Made by a program: the position numbers and the translations under genes. The notes under the pieces were generated by a model. That model did not search any database, was not told the DNA's origin, and saw nothing but the letters and a program-made list of their open reading frames with translations. A DNA stretch of 64,000 nt from Trissonchulus latispiculum (Eukaryota > Nematoda > Enoplea > Enoplida > Ironidae): contig JASAND010006680.1 in the NCBI GenBank assembly GCA_030248195.1, forward strand, positions 24,962 to 88,961, in the 5' to 3' direction. Below, in pieces: positions 12,601 to 43,870 of the stretch (position 1 is the first letter of the stretch; every line of letters starts with the position of its first letter).

Positions 12601-13371
12601 GAGAATCATTGTAGGGTCCACGTTCTCATCCACCAACTAAATAAAAAAAGAAAAAGTGAATTTTTTAGCATAAGCGGATCACACATCCCCACCCCTCCAG
12701 CAAGATCTTTCAGTTGCCGTTGGTTCCCCCCTTACGAATCGAAAAGACATTTAAGTATGTTATATTTATTTTAATATTTAACAATATACTTTTTGTTGGT
12801 GTTGTTGAATTCCTTGAATTGTACAGATCCCTACGCACTTGTTGTGATACCAAGATTCTCCCATAGCATCAACTATTACATCGCGAAAAAACATTTTCAT
12901 TGCAGGTGTTTTTCCAGTACAAGATCTTCCCACAAGAAACATCATAGTTGAAAGGGGTTCTTCTCTCTTGTTCCTCATGATTGGATCTGTGTAGGTTATA
13001 ACACCATCTTCAAATAAGAAAATATGATTATTGTTTATGAATGTATTTTCAAATTGCACATTTTCAAAATTTTTGTAGTAAATTAGTTAATATTACACAA
13101 CATGTCAATGAAGCCGTACTAGTATTATTAGATATAAATTACCTTGAACAGAAAAGATACAAAGCTGAAGTATTGCCGCTAGGATATGCGTCGAGGACAA
13201 GGAAAAGGTAATTGCAGCAGTAGCCAGAAAGGATGTGATGTTTTCGTCTATTAACATTAGATCTAGCAGATAAGGAGTTTTTCTTATGTCTGCAAACAGT
13301 TTTTCTATTACACCATTATCGATTGCATCAATGACCAAATGAGCTGGTCTGCATGATCTTGGAACAGGATC
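9685..13371 (-). CDS. DUF3987-like P-loop ATPase gene (5' end missing)
   Basis: Seven exons on the minus strand: 13371-13143, about 13083-12790, 12636-12362, 12204-12067, 11880-11577, 11293-11117 and 10926-9685, roughly 880 codons. The order of motifs fits DUF3987, a P-loop ATPase family known mostly from primase/helicase-type proteins of phages, plasmids and bacteria: an N-terminal helical segment (FLATAAITFSLSS); Walker A GRSCTGKT in the 13083-12790 exon; a Walker B-like MILISDEF and the ILGGLSHKAV...DGLWER signature in 12636-12362; and the helical RLAVGFRILRYV segment in 11880-11577. Phases agree exactly at the c-d, d-e, e-f and f-g junctions. The last exon adds a long Ser/Asn/Glu-rich tail of about 300 residues; it can end at TAG 9685 or be spliced at a GTAAGT at 9692. 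Odd: the Walker A exon lacks an evident AG acceptor, and no initiating exon is found above 13371, where LINE and MITE debris begins. Role in a cell unknown; an element-borne replication ATPase is possible. Confidence 0.7.
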
Positions 13372-13429
13372 CTACAAAAATAAATGCATTTTAGTTTTGT
13401 TTGCTGTTTAGTATAAGTTACGTGATAAT

Positions 13430-13625
13430 AAATATAAAGTAGCGATTCCTTTTTAGCATATATTATTGGTTGGCGATTATAATTATATTAAAATTTGGTG
13501 AAATTCCTCAAAATAATCCTTTTTAACATAGTTTTTTATCTTCGCGGGCTGTAAAATCAAAGTAAGGGAATCATTTTAAAGATCCCGTTTTAACGTGTTA
13601 TTATCTCCTTCTGCTTTTTGATGAT
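13430..13625 (+). mobile_element. Internally deleted copy of the TTAA-type MITE
   Basis: GCGATTCCTTTTTAGCATAT and, farther on, GGGCTGTAAAATCAAAGTAAGGG match the left end and an internal block of the element at 24927-25890, but the stretch between is shortened and the right terminal repeat is not recognisable. A decayed fragment. Confidence 0.5.
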
Positions 13626-13805
13626 AAAGTGAAATGATGTGGACAATGGCTCAAAAAATTTACTTTAGTCTACGAAAATCAGGAAAACTACCTATGTTAG
13701 AGGCAAGCGACACACAAAAGACTAGGCGTTATTTCAGTTGCACCCAGGTCAGCAACGGTTGTATAGCCAACCTCTGCTGACCCCCGCATGTCAAGCACAA
13801 CTAAG

Positions 13806-13943
13806 ATGGCTGAAGACTATGAGCTTGCTCGTCAGCTAAGGGATCAAAAAGGCTGCAGAAAAGGAATGGAAAGGGAAAACGAGCACTCAGATAGGATAGA
13901 TGAGAAAAGTCCGTTTCTAAACAGAGATTTGATTCAGCACTAA
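13806..13943 (+). pseudogene. Putative tail of LINE ORF1
   Basis: Short open frame of 45 codons (MAEDYELARQLRDQKGC...) ending 23 bp before the start codon of the LINE endonuclease frame. Position and charged composition suit the 3' end of an ORF1, as in Jockey/CR1-type LINEs, but similarity cannot be shown by eye. The 5' limit of the LINE is unclear, near 13680-13800. Confidence 0.35.
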
Positions 13944-13966
13944 TATATAACATCAATCTGTCAAAC

Positions 13967-14965
13967 ATGAATACCTTAAGTTTTATGCAGTGGAATAGTT
14001 ATGGATTGAACTATAAATTATCTGAACTTAGGAACTACCTTTCCGAGCATGATATAAAGATAGCCGCTATTCAAGAGACTTTCCTTACCCGCAAGTACCA
14101 GCCCCATTTCCCCGGATACACGTCGTATCGGCTAGATCGAGGCAGTCATGGAGGCGGATTATTGTTGTTAGTGGCGTGTACTTTATCCAGCACATTAATC
14201 CATGAAAGTAATTACAATGGCAATGAAATACAAGTTGTAGAAGTATCCATAAACAGCCGGACATTAACAGTTGCTAATTTTACTATCCTCGTAACGTTCC
14301 GTTAGATTTATCTTCCCTAGATACAATTAATGTCCCTGCTGTAATCTTGGGTGATTTCAACTCAAAAAGTACAGACTGAGGTTACAAATCCAACGACGAC
14401 AGAGGATTATCCGTGGCTTCTTTCGCTTCCCAACGAGACTATGTAATAGCCCAGACTAGCCACAAAACCAATTCTTATTTATATGGAAAGGATCCTAATG
14501 TGTGTTACAACCCAGATTTGACTTTTATACGCTTACCAAACCTCTTTACCTGGTCCCTGAAAGAAGGTGATAACCTTGGATCCGATCATAAAAGTTTAAT
14601 TCTTACATTTAATTATTCCTGTCCCATCCTCAGACGTCTACCCCGGCCCATTCTAAATCGCGCAGATTGGCCTCAATTTCGATTAGACGAGATTATGCGA
14701 CTACAGGTTCCCGATCCTTTATCAGAAAAGGATTATGACTCCTTGTTGAAGAGAATCGAAAATTCCATTTTGACCGCCGCCAATAGATTAATACCATTTG
14801 GGCGTGTCTCATCAAAGAAATCTATCCAATTTTCTGCTTGTGACTGTCAAAAAATTATGTCCGATCCCAGCTATTGAGCCAGTATCCTAAATTTCTTTCC
14901 AGCTTGCACTGTTAATGATCACGTTTTTAAATCTGAAAATAATCTGGGGTGCAAAAAATAGTATC
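13967..14965 (+). pseudogene. LINE ORF2 fragment: AP-type endonuclease, broken
   Basis: Non-LTR retrotransposon ORF2 N-terminus, a Mg-dependent endonuclease that nicks target DNA for reverse transcription. The frame starts MNTLSFMQWNSYGLNYKLSE, with the catalytic Glu in AAIQETFL, a GGGLLLLV strand, VILGDFNS (Asp/Asn of the active site) and GSDHKSLIL (terminal SDH motif). Breaks: a one-base deletion near 14281 shifts the frame, a TGG after NSKSTD has become TGA near 14377, and the frame ends at 14877. No reverse transcriptase follows. The sequence after the stop, to about 14965, matches 44060-44175, so this is the same LINE family. Reading stops where the GGATC-repeat element begins. Confidence 0.85.
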
Positions 14966-15317
14966 AGGATCCGCTCAAGGATTGGCTAAAAACTTCAGGA
15001 TCGGATTAGCAGTGGATCCTGATTTCAGGATCGGGTGTCTAAGACAGGATCTGTTCAAGGATTGGCTAAAAATTTCAGGATCGGGTTAGTAGTGGATTCT
15101 GAGTTCAGGATCGGGTGTCACCCCACCAACTCCCCCAATCGGTTTAAGGTAGTGGTTTTGTGCATTGCTTTTGTGGTGATTTTGTGAAACGCTATAACTA
15201 TCGCAATTTTGGGAGTTGGGAAGAGCTTTATACATCGTTTTAAAGCTTATTATCTGAACATTCACATGAGCTTACGAAACTGGCAAAATCAGCAAAAAAT
15301 AGCAGAAATTTTCTGAT

Positions 15318-15608
15318 ATGCTGACATCTAACAGGATGAATATAGACCAAAAATTTTTGAACATCGATTTCTCAAAACTGGAGAATCGGCCAAAAGTTCT
15401 TTTTGCGCCACTATATGAAGTACATGTGAGCCGAGAGGGACATTTTTCGGATTTGGCTCTTCAAGTCTCAAGGCTTCAGAAAATCCAGCAAAGGTGCTGT
15501 GACACGAAATTCCGCAACTTTGTATTCAGTTTTCTCACAACTGGAGATGTTTTAGCCCAAACCAAGAAAAACGTCCCTTCGCAGAAGGATGAATTTCTAT
15601 TCCGCTAA
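15318..15608 (+). other. Open frame inside the element, probably not a gene
   Basis: A 96-codon frame lies between the left subterminal repeats and the foldback. No recognisable domain or start context. I read 15120-15985 as non-coding filler of the surrounding element. Confidence 0.15.
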
Positions 15609-15984
15609 AAATCTCCGGAATCCGTCGAGTAGTTTTTGAGAAATCGATGTGCGAAACAAAATAATCGCAGTTTTGCCAAAATGGTTTTTTGGCCAAATCT
15701 CTAGGTTAAAGCAATCAATTCCGGCTAATGGGTATTCATAAAATGGGCATTTGAACGCTGCATCGATTGAGTATAAATAAGTTAAGTTTGTTCTTAAAAT
15801 GCGGCAGTAATTTTGAAAAAACTGATTTCCTCGAAAATGGCCATTTTCGACCCTAAAAACAGTTTTTTGCTTATACTGACTTAACCACTGTAGATAGCTC
15901 AAAGGTTGTAAAAGCAAAAATGTTCATTTTCGTGACCTCTTTCCAGCCACAACAGACAATCCCGTGTCTTGTCTACCTATTGGG

Positions 15985-16149
15985 AGCCTAAAGCCAAAAA
16001 CCAAAACTTTCGTAAATTTTGGCGTAAAAATACGAGGCTGGTCCCAGAATGTTAAAGAGCACGGAAATAGGTTATTTCGTAAGCCTTAGCCATTAACGTA
16101 AAGGATTAAAGCCGTGTGAGTCAAAAATACCCGAAAGGAAACCAGCACC
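15985..16149 (+). repeat. Dispersed repeat, copy 1 (second copy at 45598-45775)
   Basis: The stretch from AGCCTAAAGCCAAAAACC to CCGAAAGGAAACCAGCACC matches 45598-45775 closely, including CAGAATGTTAAAGAGCA and GGATTAAAGCCGT. Here it is cut directly by the TTAA-flanked foldback at 16150. The copy at 45 kb continues uninterrupted with ATAAATTCC, marking the junction. Confidence 0.75.
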
Positions 16150-18575
16150 TTAAAGGGGGGGACTACTAAAATCGTCTTGCCCCGGCTTTCTCCGATTGAC
16201 CTACTTTTTGGCGAAGATATAGAGCACGGATGTGGTCAAAAAATATCGGGTACTGAGACCTTAGCTGCCTTCCAGCCATGTGCAGCAGTCGTGTTCATGT
16301 GCCCGACCGCCCATTTTTCGCAACTACCAACATAATTAATTAAAAATTTCTACTGACTGCTAGGCTCAAGCTTCAAAGCTCCCAGAGTTGGAGATGGACA
16401 CATTTTTCTTGACCGCGACCGCCCCGCGACCGCAGTAGTCATGACCGCGACCGCCCGCGACCGCGACCGCAGCCCGCATGCTAATTGTGTGACCGCAAAA
16501 GTTTGAGTTAGTGAGCTTTAAATCCGTGTAAAAAGTCCACTTTCTCGCATATTTAAGGTATGTATTTTCACTATTTTTCGATCGCGCAACTGAAATTACA
16601 AAAGGATTTGATTTTTGTAATGGTTATTTTTTCTGAAATTGTTTAATAAACAAACATTATTCAACAAAACAAAGCTCATTATTTTGAGGAAAACAAAAGT
16701 TTTTTTTCCGATTTTCTTCAAAATTTTCTAGTTTAGACGCTTATTTTTCCAAAATCAAATGATCAAACTCAAACCCCTGGAAAATAGCCCGCGGCAATTG
16801 TCCCAACGCGTGTGCAAAGCCGCTTTCTAATTAATTGCATGAGTTCAGAGAAATTCGTGTTCAAGCAATCCAATTGCCATTTTTAAAATTTCACGTTTTT
16901 GTTGCTGAGCTTACTGGCTAGGCAGAAATGCCGGATAGAGCTCTCCATTGGGATAGCATGAATTGTAGGAGTACAAATGTGGCCAATACTTGACTTACCG
17001 ACCTGTGTTCTTGAAGCTGTCAAAATCTGACAAAATTAGATTTTTCGAAAAATGGTCCTTTCTGACTCAAAAAGATTTTGGCGTTATCACTGAAATTGTA
17101 AGGAGTCAAGGAATACCCGAAACAACAAAGTTGCAGGTATTGGTAAGAGCATTGGAATGACTTCAAGTTTGTAGGAGTAGGGTGACTAATTCCGCTGAAC
17201 CCGCAAAATTAAAAAAATTTCTAAAATCAAATTAAACAGAATTAGAAATAAACAAATTTGAACAAATTTCAGTAAGGACTACCGTAAGGACTGACAGTTT
17301 GTACAGCTTGTCCACCCAACAGGCAAAGCATTTAATGCAGTAAAACAAAATGAAAAATAAATATAAACCTAATGATTCGTCCAGAGGACCACTTATGGCA
17401 ATGTAAACACGTAAAATATTTTGGAAAAATTGAAAATTTTTGCTAGAAATTGGCGCAAATTGAGAAAATTTGATGGAAATTTGCGGTCATTGCGGTCAAG
17501 AAAATTTGACCACGACCGCGACCGCCCGCGGGTACCCGCGGGTACCCGCGGGTACCCGCGACCGCGTCCAACTCTGGCCATGCGCCAATATGATTTGGCA
17601 CATATGTTCCTACCTGGAGAAAAATACTAGATGGCTGTATCTTATCTGTATCTAAGCGAATTACTCTTCAAAGTTGAAGTTTTGGCAAAAATTTAAAAAA
17701 TTTTGGCTAACGAAAAGAAAATTTTATTACTGGTGCAAGCTATAAGGCTATAATTTGGCATAAAAGGAGGCCCTATAGGAGTACTCATTTGTGCCAAATG
17801 GCAAGAAATTCTGCCGCGTGAGAAAGTTTTTGTCAACTTTAGTCTTCAAAAATTGCCGAAATCACCATTCTCAGTCTGTCGGATCCTGTGTAGAGGCTTT
17901 CTGCAGCCATGGAAGTCGCAAACCTTCACTAATCGAGCTGAAAACGTTTGTGGCGGTGTTTTCTACTTCGCTGAGTTCAAATATCTCAAAAAATTTTAAT
18001 TTCAGAAAATTTGATTTTTTTCGATTTCTGAGGTATCATTGCCCAAAAAATGCATGCGTTTTTGGAAATTTTTGAAGATTAAAGTTGATATAAAAATTTT
18101 TTCACACAGCAGAATTTCTTGCCATTTGGAACAAATGAGTACTCCTATAGGGCCTCCTTTTATGCCAAATTACAGCCTTATAGCTCGCACCAGTTATAGA
18201 ATTTTTCTTTCGTTAGCCAAAATTTTTTAAATTTTTGCCGAAACGTCAACTTTGAAGAGTAATTCCCTTAGATGCAGATAAGATAAAGACATCTAGTATT
18301 TTTCTGCAGGTAGAGACATATGTGCCAAATCATATTGGCGCATAGCAGTTTTGAAGCTTGGGCCTAGCAGTCAGTCGAAATTTTTAATTAATTATGTTGG
18401 TAGTTGTGAAAAATGGGGGGTCGGGCACATAAACGCCACGGCTAGACATGGCTGGAAGGCAGCTATGATCTCAGTACCCGATATTTTTTGACCGCACCCA
18501 TGCTCTATATCTTCGCCAAAAAGTAGGCCAATCGGAGAAAGTCGGGGCAAACCTTTGGTAGCCCCCCCCCCTTAA
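16150..18575. mobile_element. Foldback element flanked by TTAA, piggyBac-type target
   Basis: The outer arms are 16150-16382 and 18350-18575 in inverted orientation (for example CTCCGATTGACCTACTTTTTGGCG-type sequence and its complement). An inner pair, 17577-17822 and 18100-18348, continues them. The right arm is continuous, about 475 bp; the left arm is split by the insertion at 16383-17576. The termini are G-runs next to TTAA on both sides (16150-16153, 18572-18575), which suggests a piggyBac-like TTAA duplication. The central 17823-18099 carries no transposase frame, so the element is non-autonomous. Left and right arms differ at scattered sites, so it is not young. Confidence 0.75.
16383..17576. 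mobile_element. hAT-like insertion in the foldback's left arm, with GACCGC minisatellite ends
   Basis: Begins CAGAGTTGGA and ends TCCAACTCTG, a perfect 10-bp terminal inverted repeat with the CAG start common in hAT elements. Just inside both ends lie GC-rich tandem motifs, GACCGCGACCGCCCGCG, with GCGGGTACCC repeats at the right end; the rest is AT-rich. The opposite foldback arm near 18340-18365 gives the uninterrupted sequence, proving an insertion. An exact 8-bp target duplication is not evident, so the superfamily is tentative. No transposase frame. Confidence 0.7.
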
Positions 18576-19932
18576 GTCACAACCTCACACCGTCGCAGAT
18601 TAAACACAAGTACATATGCCTGCAAGCCATACTTCACATCACAATACATTTATTCACAATTAACCACCCGCTGAAATAGGATAATATACAAACTCTGGCA
18701 GTTTCGGTGTCAAAGTTTCATACATTCCCTGTTATACGATACATACACGAACTGAAACCATTTCATGAACTAAAGATCAGATTTGTGGCAGAAACACTGA
18801 TGCTGTTTATCTTCATACAGGGGACTTGTTATTTCCTGGTCAAACATATAATGCAAATGCTGTCGAACGTATAACTTACGTCACAGTTCTCCAATTCGTA
18901 GAATTACTACTTGCAATTAAAACTTAATGTTTCGTTTCAATTCTTGCTGTAATTTTTTCATTGGGTCCGGTTCAAAAACCCATTTTTATGGGTTTTTGTG
19001 ATATATTCCACTGAACTGCCCTGTAAGTGTAAACTAAGCTTAGGATCTAGAATCCTGCCTAAGCCTGGTCCTGAAGTTACAAGCCGACCCTGAAATAGAT
19101 CCTACTTTTAAACACCCGATCTGAACTCAGAACCACCCCAAAGTCGGACCCTGAAGTTATAAGCCGATCCTGCAGCCGATCCTGAAGTTACAAGCCGATC
19201 CTGAAATAGATCCTGTTTTTAGTCACCCGACTCTGATCCTGATCCTGAAATAGATCCTGATTCTGATCCCGAAGCTGGCTTTAGCCACCTCCTTCCAAAG
19301 ACTGTCTTGCCGCTGCCCAACGTGTGGTATGGGAACACCCCTAGCGACTGGTCTTGAGCATTTCTTTATATATAGCTATGTATATGCTACATATATATGA
19401 AGCGTACCTTTTTTAAGACAGGCACTTTTTAAATGCAAGGCAGTGGAAAAAGTCAGCCCTTATGTCAAATGAGGTGTCTAAGAACCTGTTTTAACAATTG
19501 TCGATTGCCATACGAAATTACTTTACGTGTGTGGTGGGTGACTCTTGGCCAATTTTTTATATTTGGACAACAGTCACAAAATCTGTTTGAGTTTCGAGTT
19601 CGTTTCGTTTTGAGTTTTGATATTGGGCGGCAAATTTCATGTTATAATTCTTGCTGCGATTATGGTTTCCAATAATTTGGGCGCTATGTTCTGCGCCCAA
19701 CTTCGCCTGCCAACTTTGTCTGATTTTGCAGCCTAGCTCGCTGCCGGAAATTTAATTCAAAATTTTAAATTAAGATTTAATTTTGCCCATCTTAATTCCG
19801 GTCTTTGCTGGATATCGCTGTCAGTTGTTTTGGTGCCTGGTTCTATTTGAATCTTGCAGTCTGGGCCGCTGATGCGCTACGTATCTGCTGAATGGCGACT
19901 GTGTCGCAGTTGTTTTGTAAAGAATTTAGAAG

Positions 19933-20807
19933 CAGGGATGGAAACTGGGTCATGGGTCATTGGGTCATGGGTCGTTTGGGTCGCCATTTTTGCTTGGGTC
20001 ACTGGGTCTTGGGTCACTGATTTCGTGAAATCGTTGGGTCAGTATGGGTCTGGGTCAGTCTTCCTGCGGGTCACTTTGGGTGTGGGTCAGCAAATTTTAG
20101 TGGGTCATTTTGGGTTTGGGTCACAGGGTCTTGCCAAGTCTCTAAAGTAAGCTTCTGGTTTCAATTTTTGTGGTGGAAATTTAGCCAATTTTAAAATAAA
20201 AGCCAGTGTTTTTAAAAAAGTTTTGCGCCTTCGGCGCGATCACTAACAATTTTATTCAATTTAGCACTCGCTTCACAGAAATCAGTAGTTAAGTGTGACT
20301 TGCCTTACCATGCCATTCTATTTCAGTGGGTTCATATGGTAAAAGCCACGTACCACGGTGGACATATTTCTATCGATTTTAAAATTTACAATTCATAAAA
20401 AGATAAGTTTTGAAATCTTGATAGGACCCTTAGCTTTTACCAGTGACCTTGAATGATCAACTTTATAGCTACAAACTTTCCACCGGCATAGGTATTTTGT
20501 CAAAAAGCAAACTATCGATCTAGTATCACAAAAAAGGGGAATGTACTTGTTCTTGCCTCTTTTCAAAAATTAAGAAATTTACGGTGTTTTCAAATTACTG
20601 CACAAAATACAATCACGTTTAGGTAAAGTCAGTCTGGGTAACGTTATTTTATTGGGTCATTTGGGTTTGGGTCACAAATATTCTTGGGTCAGTTGGGTCT
20701 GGGTCACCAAATTTTAAAATTTTATGGGTCGCTATGGGTCTGGGTCAAATTTGCGTTTGGGTCGACTGGGTCATGGGTCACAAAAAGTGACCCAGTTTCC
20801 ATCCCTG
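19933..20807. mobile_element. Non-autonomous hAT transposon, 875 bp, intact ends and 8-bp duplication
   Basis: The terminal inverted repeat CAGGGATGGAAACTGGGTCA is perfect over 20 bp at both ends, and the 8-bp TTTAGAAG flanks it on both sides (19925-19932, 20808-20815). An 8-bp duplication and a CAG start are hallmarks of hAT elements. Next to each end is a minisatellite of (T/A)GGGTC in the same orientation: roughly 19943-20130 and 20640-20785. The middle, 20140-20630, has no transposase. The perfect ends and duplication imply a relatively recent insertion. Confidence 0.93.
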
Positions 20808-20911
20808 TTTAGAAGTTCCATAAAAAATAATGTTTCTAGGGCCGCTTTAATATTACGTTAATTTACTAGGGAAATTATTCTGAGAAATAGGTTAGGGGGG
20901 GTCCTTCCTTG

Positions 20912-20998
20912 GGCAGAGTTGGCTCTGGGTCCAAAATTTCAGACCCTGCCCGGACCCGGTCCCAGAAATGGTTCCGGGTACCCGGATCTAGAAAAAAC
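20912..20998. repeat. GC-rich fragment resembling a hAT end
   Basis: CAGAGTTGGCTCTGGGTCC followed by GGACCCGGTCC and GGGTACCCGG motifs. It resembles the end of the 16383-17576 element, being CAGAGTTGG plus GC-rich subterminal repeats. No partner end is visible nearby. Confidence 0.35.
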
Positions 20999-21499
20999 CA
21001 GTTTGCATTTCAAACCTCTCAGCATTCTTAAATTTACTGCAGTCTTAAATTTCACTGCAACTTTACTACTTTAATAGCCCAGTTATGAATATAACCTCTG
21101 ATAAGCTTTAGGTAAACTTATTTTTCGGTTTGCGAGAATTTTTTTTATGATTAGAGTGCTAGGGCTAACAAAAGTTCAGATCTCGTTTGGATATTGGTAG
21201 CCGTTTTTTTACATGAGTCCAGAGACAGTGTGAGACGCTCTGGAGGAAAGATGGTGAACGAACTTTTGTTGTCTTGTATTTGAAATGAAAACAATTCCCT
21301 TGAGCTTGTTTACTAGATTTTGTTTTGCGTTTACTTCAAAATTTTATTATATTAACTTATCAATTCGAGTTGTCATATTTCTAATTCCAATTCTATTTTG
21401 TTTCTAGCCCAACAGAACAACATAGATTAGAAAGATCTCAGCTAGGCAACTAGTAAATAATCTATCTATCAATAGATATCAGTTCATAGTGGAACGTAA

Positions 21500-21660
21500 G
21501 AAATGAAATTGTCACTTCAGCACCTGAGACCCAAAAAATTCGGGTAGGAATCGAACCCACGATTTTCGGTCTAACGCTCCGAAGCTCTGCCAACTGAGCT
21601 ACCGAGGCTACAGTTGCACCAAGCTAGAAAGAGTTCGTATCCAAGCTGAAGTGAAAAACT
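21500..21660 (-). repeat. tRNA-derived SINE, same family as 37310-37480
   Basis: On the minus strand the A box (TAGCTCAGTTGGCAGAGC) and B box (GGTTCGATTCC) are clear, and the anticodon arm TTCGG...CCGAA is Asn-like but with extra loop bases. The flanks (ATTGTCACTTCAGCACCTGA and CAAGCTAGAAAGAGTTCGT) match those of the copy in the BEL integrase. The acceptor stem pairs poorly, so this is not a functional tRNA. Confidence 0.7.
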
Positions 21661-21968
21661 GAAATTTTACTGTTAATCATTCAAGTTCATTCTGGAAATT
21701 TGTTTAGCATACCAGTGTAAATATACTCTATCGTCAGGGTGTTTAATTGTATTAATAAGTGAGTTAATGCATATACTGAAATTTACAGCCTTTCATTGTT
21801 TTCCTGCTAAATTTCTCCCTTATAAATTTACACCGATCTAGTTTTTCCGGAAGGAAATTTTGCAAACAGAGAAAATTTACGCCATGACAATTCTACCTAG
21901 AGGTTTTCTGTCTTCCCTCTCATATAACTGGGATTTCCGCCTTGAACGCCTTTCGGTAGTATCGGTAA

Positions 21969-22329
21969 GAGTACATAAGAATATGACACTAGGCACACTC
22001 TATGTTATCAGAGCAAAAACTATGCTCTGCTCGCTAATGGCCCACCCCCCCTCAAAATGAGACCCTAATGAACGCCCCCTGCAAATCAGTACCTGGTCGA
22101 AACGGGGGTGCGCTCACTATGTTTATGTGCTTAAACGTGAAAACACAAGCAGTGTGTTAGCGAATTTTGTGCCTGCTTCGAGCTTTTTTAGAACACAAAC
22201 ATAGCGCACGAAATGCAGTGATGGATCTAATTTTTCTGGGGGGGGGGAGGGGCTCTAGCGAACAGAGCATACTTTTTGCTCTGATAAACGTAGAGTGTAC
22301 CTTGTGGCGCACTCTTATATTATGTACTC
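21969..22329. mobile_element. MITE with about 90-bp inverted repeats, just upstream of the reductase gene
   Basis: The left arm 21969-22065 (GAGTACATAA...GTTATCAGAGCAAAAA) is inverted at 22235-22329 (TTTTTGCTCTGATAAACG...GTACTC). Each arm ends inward in a C/G run. Total 361 bp with no coding capacity. The right end lies about 80 bp before the ATG of the reductase gene, so it must fall in its promoter or 5' untranslated region. Target duplication not resolved. Confidence 0.75.
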
Positions 22330-22409
22330 CTGATCTCGTCAAGTTCATATCATTCATTAAATTTATTTTAGTTCTATTTATTTTTGCTATTGTACCAAGT
22401 TGCAACAAT

Positions 22410-43159
<20,750 letters not shown>

Positions 43160-43789
43160 ACTGACTGTTTCTAGCTGCTAACACAGTAGCGTTGTGATTC
43201 TGTTAGTCTGTTTTAGTTAACAAAAAAGTATTTATATATATATATAATGATGAAACTTTAAATGGAGATAAAGTCAATGGTAGTGGTACAAACATAAATT
43301 ATAAATGCTAACTACATACATATGTTCTAGACAAGCGGCTACTAAATTCCACCATCAAAGTAGCAGTAAAAGTTCTTTTTGAGTAACGTTTCATTTTTTA
43401 ACGGAACAATCCCCTTGATAATGTCGAATCCTTTTTCTGAGACCGATGGAAAATTGTGCAGCATTTTAAGCATAACTGTCCCCTTGAAGGCGGCAGAAGA
43501 CATAACCCCCAACAACATACAGGGTTCACAGAGAACTTTTTGTAGAACACACAATTGAGAAACAAAATCTTGTTTCTTGCTATAGTTTGCAATTATGGAG
43601 TAAAGAATTTACCTCATCCGGCGCACCTTTAAATATTTATTGACTGTAACTGTAATTTAGTATTCAGTATTAAAGTAGTAATTTTAGTTGGGAGGAGTTC
43701 AAGTTACAATCTCGCTCCACTTGTAGTGTGCAGTGCGATTTTGCGTTGACAGTGGTACACATCGGATTCGAATTTCGACTTAAGCTTTT

Positions 43790-43870
43790 AACATTGCACC
43801 TTTGGCTCAATTGATAGATTGTCTGCGCGTTTGGTGACGGAGGGTTTGAGCCTTGCCAGACCCCCGTTGT
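43790..43870 (+). repeat. Decayed tRNA-like SINE fragment
   Basis: TTTGGCTCAATTGATAGATTG (A box) followed 30 bases later by GGGTTTGAGCC (B box) suggests a tRNA-derived SINE head. Stems are poor. The remainder of 43160-44050 holds the 3' end of the reductase transcript and nothing else I can name. Confidence 0.5.

Larger units (their letters stand above)
14966..19280. mobile_element. Large repeat element with inverted GATCCTGAA-type subterminal repeats
   Basis: At the left end (14966-15115) two near-identical units of about 85 bp contain TCAGGATCGGGTGTC. At the right end (about 19050-19275) the complementary GATCCTGAAATAGATCCTG and CACCCGATC motifs recur several times, so the two ends carry inverted sets of the same motif. 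The left boundary is where homology to the LINE copy at 44 kb stops. After the right end (19285-19345) a reading that could be LINE sequence resumes. No transposase frame is visible, so it would be non-autonomous. Boundaries approximate. Confidence 0.5.

Noticed and set aside
13105..13338. LMLIDEN first read as a Walker B placed before Walker A, suggesting a rearranged ATPase
   Set aside because: The later MILISDEF in the next exon fits the Walker B position; the LMLIDEN segment matches the N-terminal helical part instead, so the domain order is normal.
17393..17655. Arg/Gly/Pro-rich frames (RGYPRVPAGTRG) on both strands
   Set aside because: Translations of the GACCGC and GCGGGTACCC minisatellite at the end of a transposon.
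21540..21610. A tRNA-Asn-like gene on the minus strand
   Set aside because: The acceptor stem does not pair and the anticodon loop is enlarged; the flanks belong to a SINE family.
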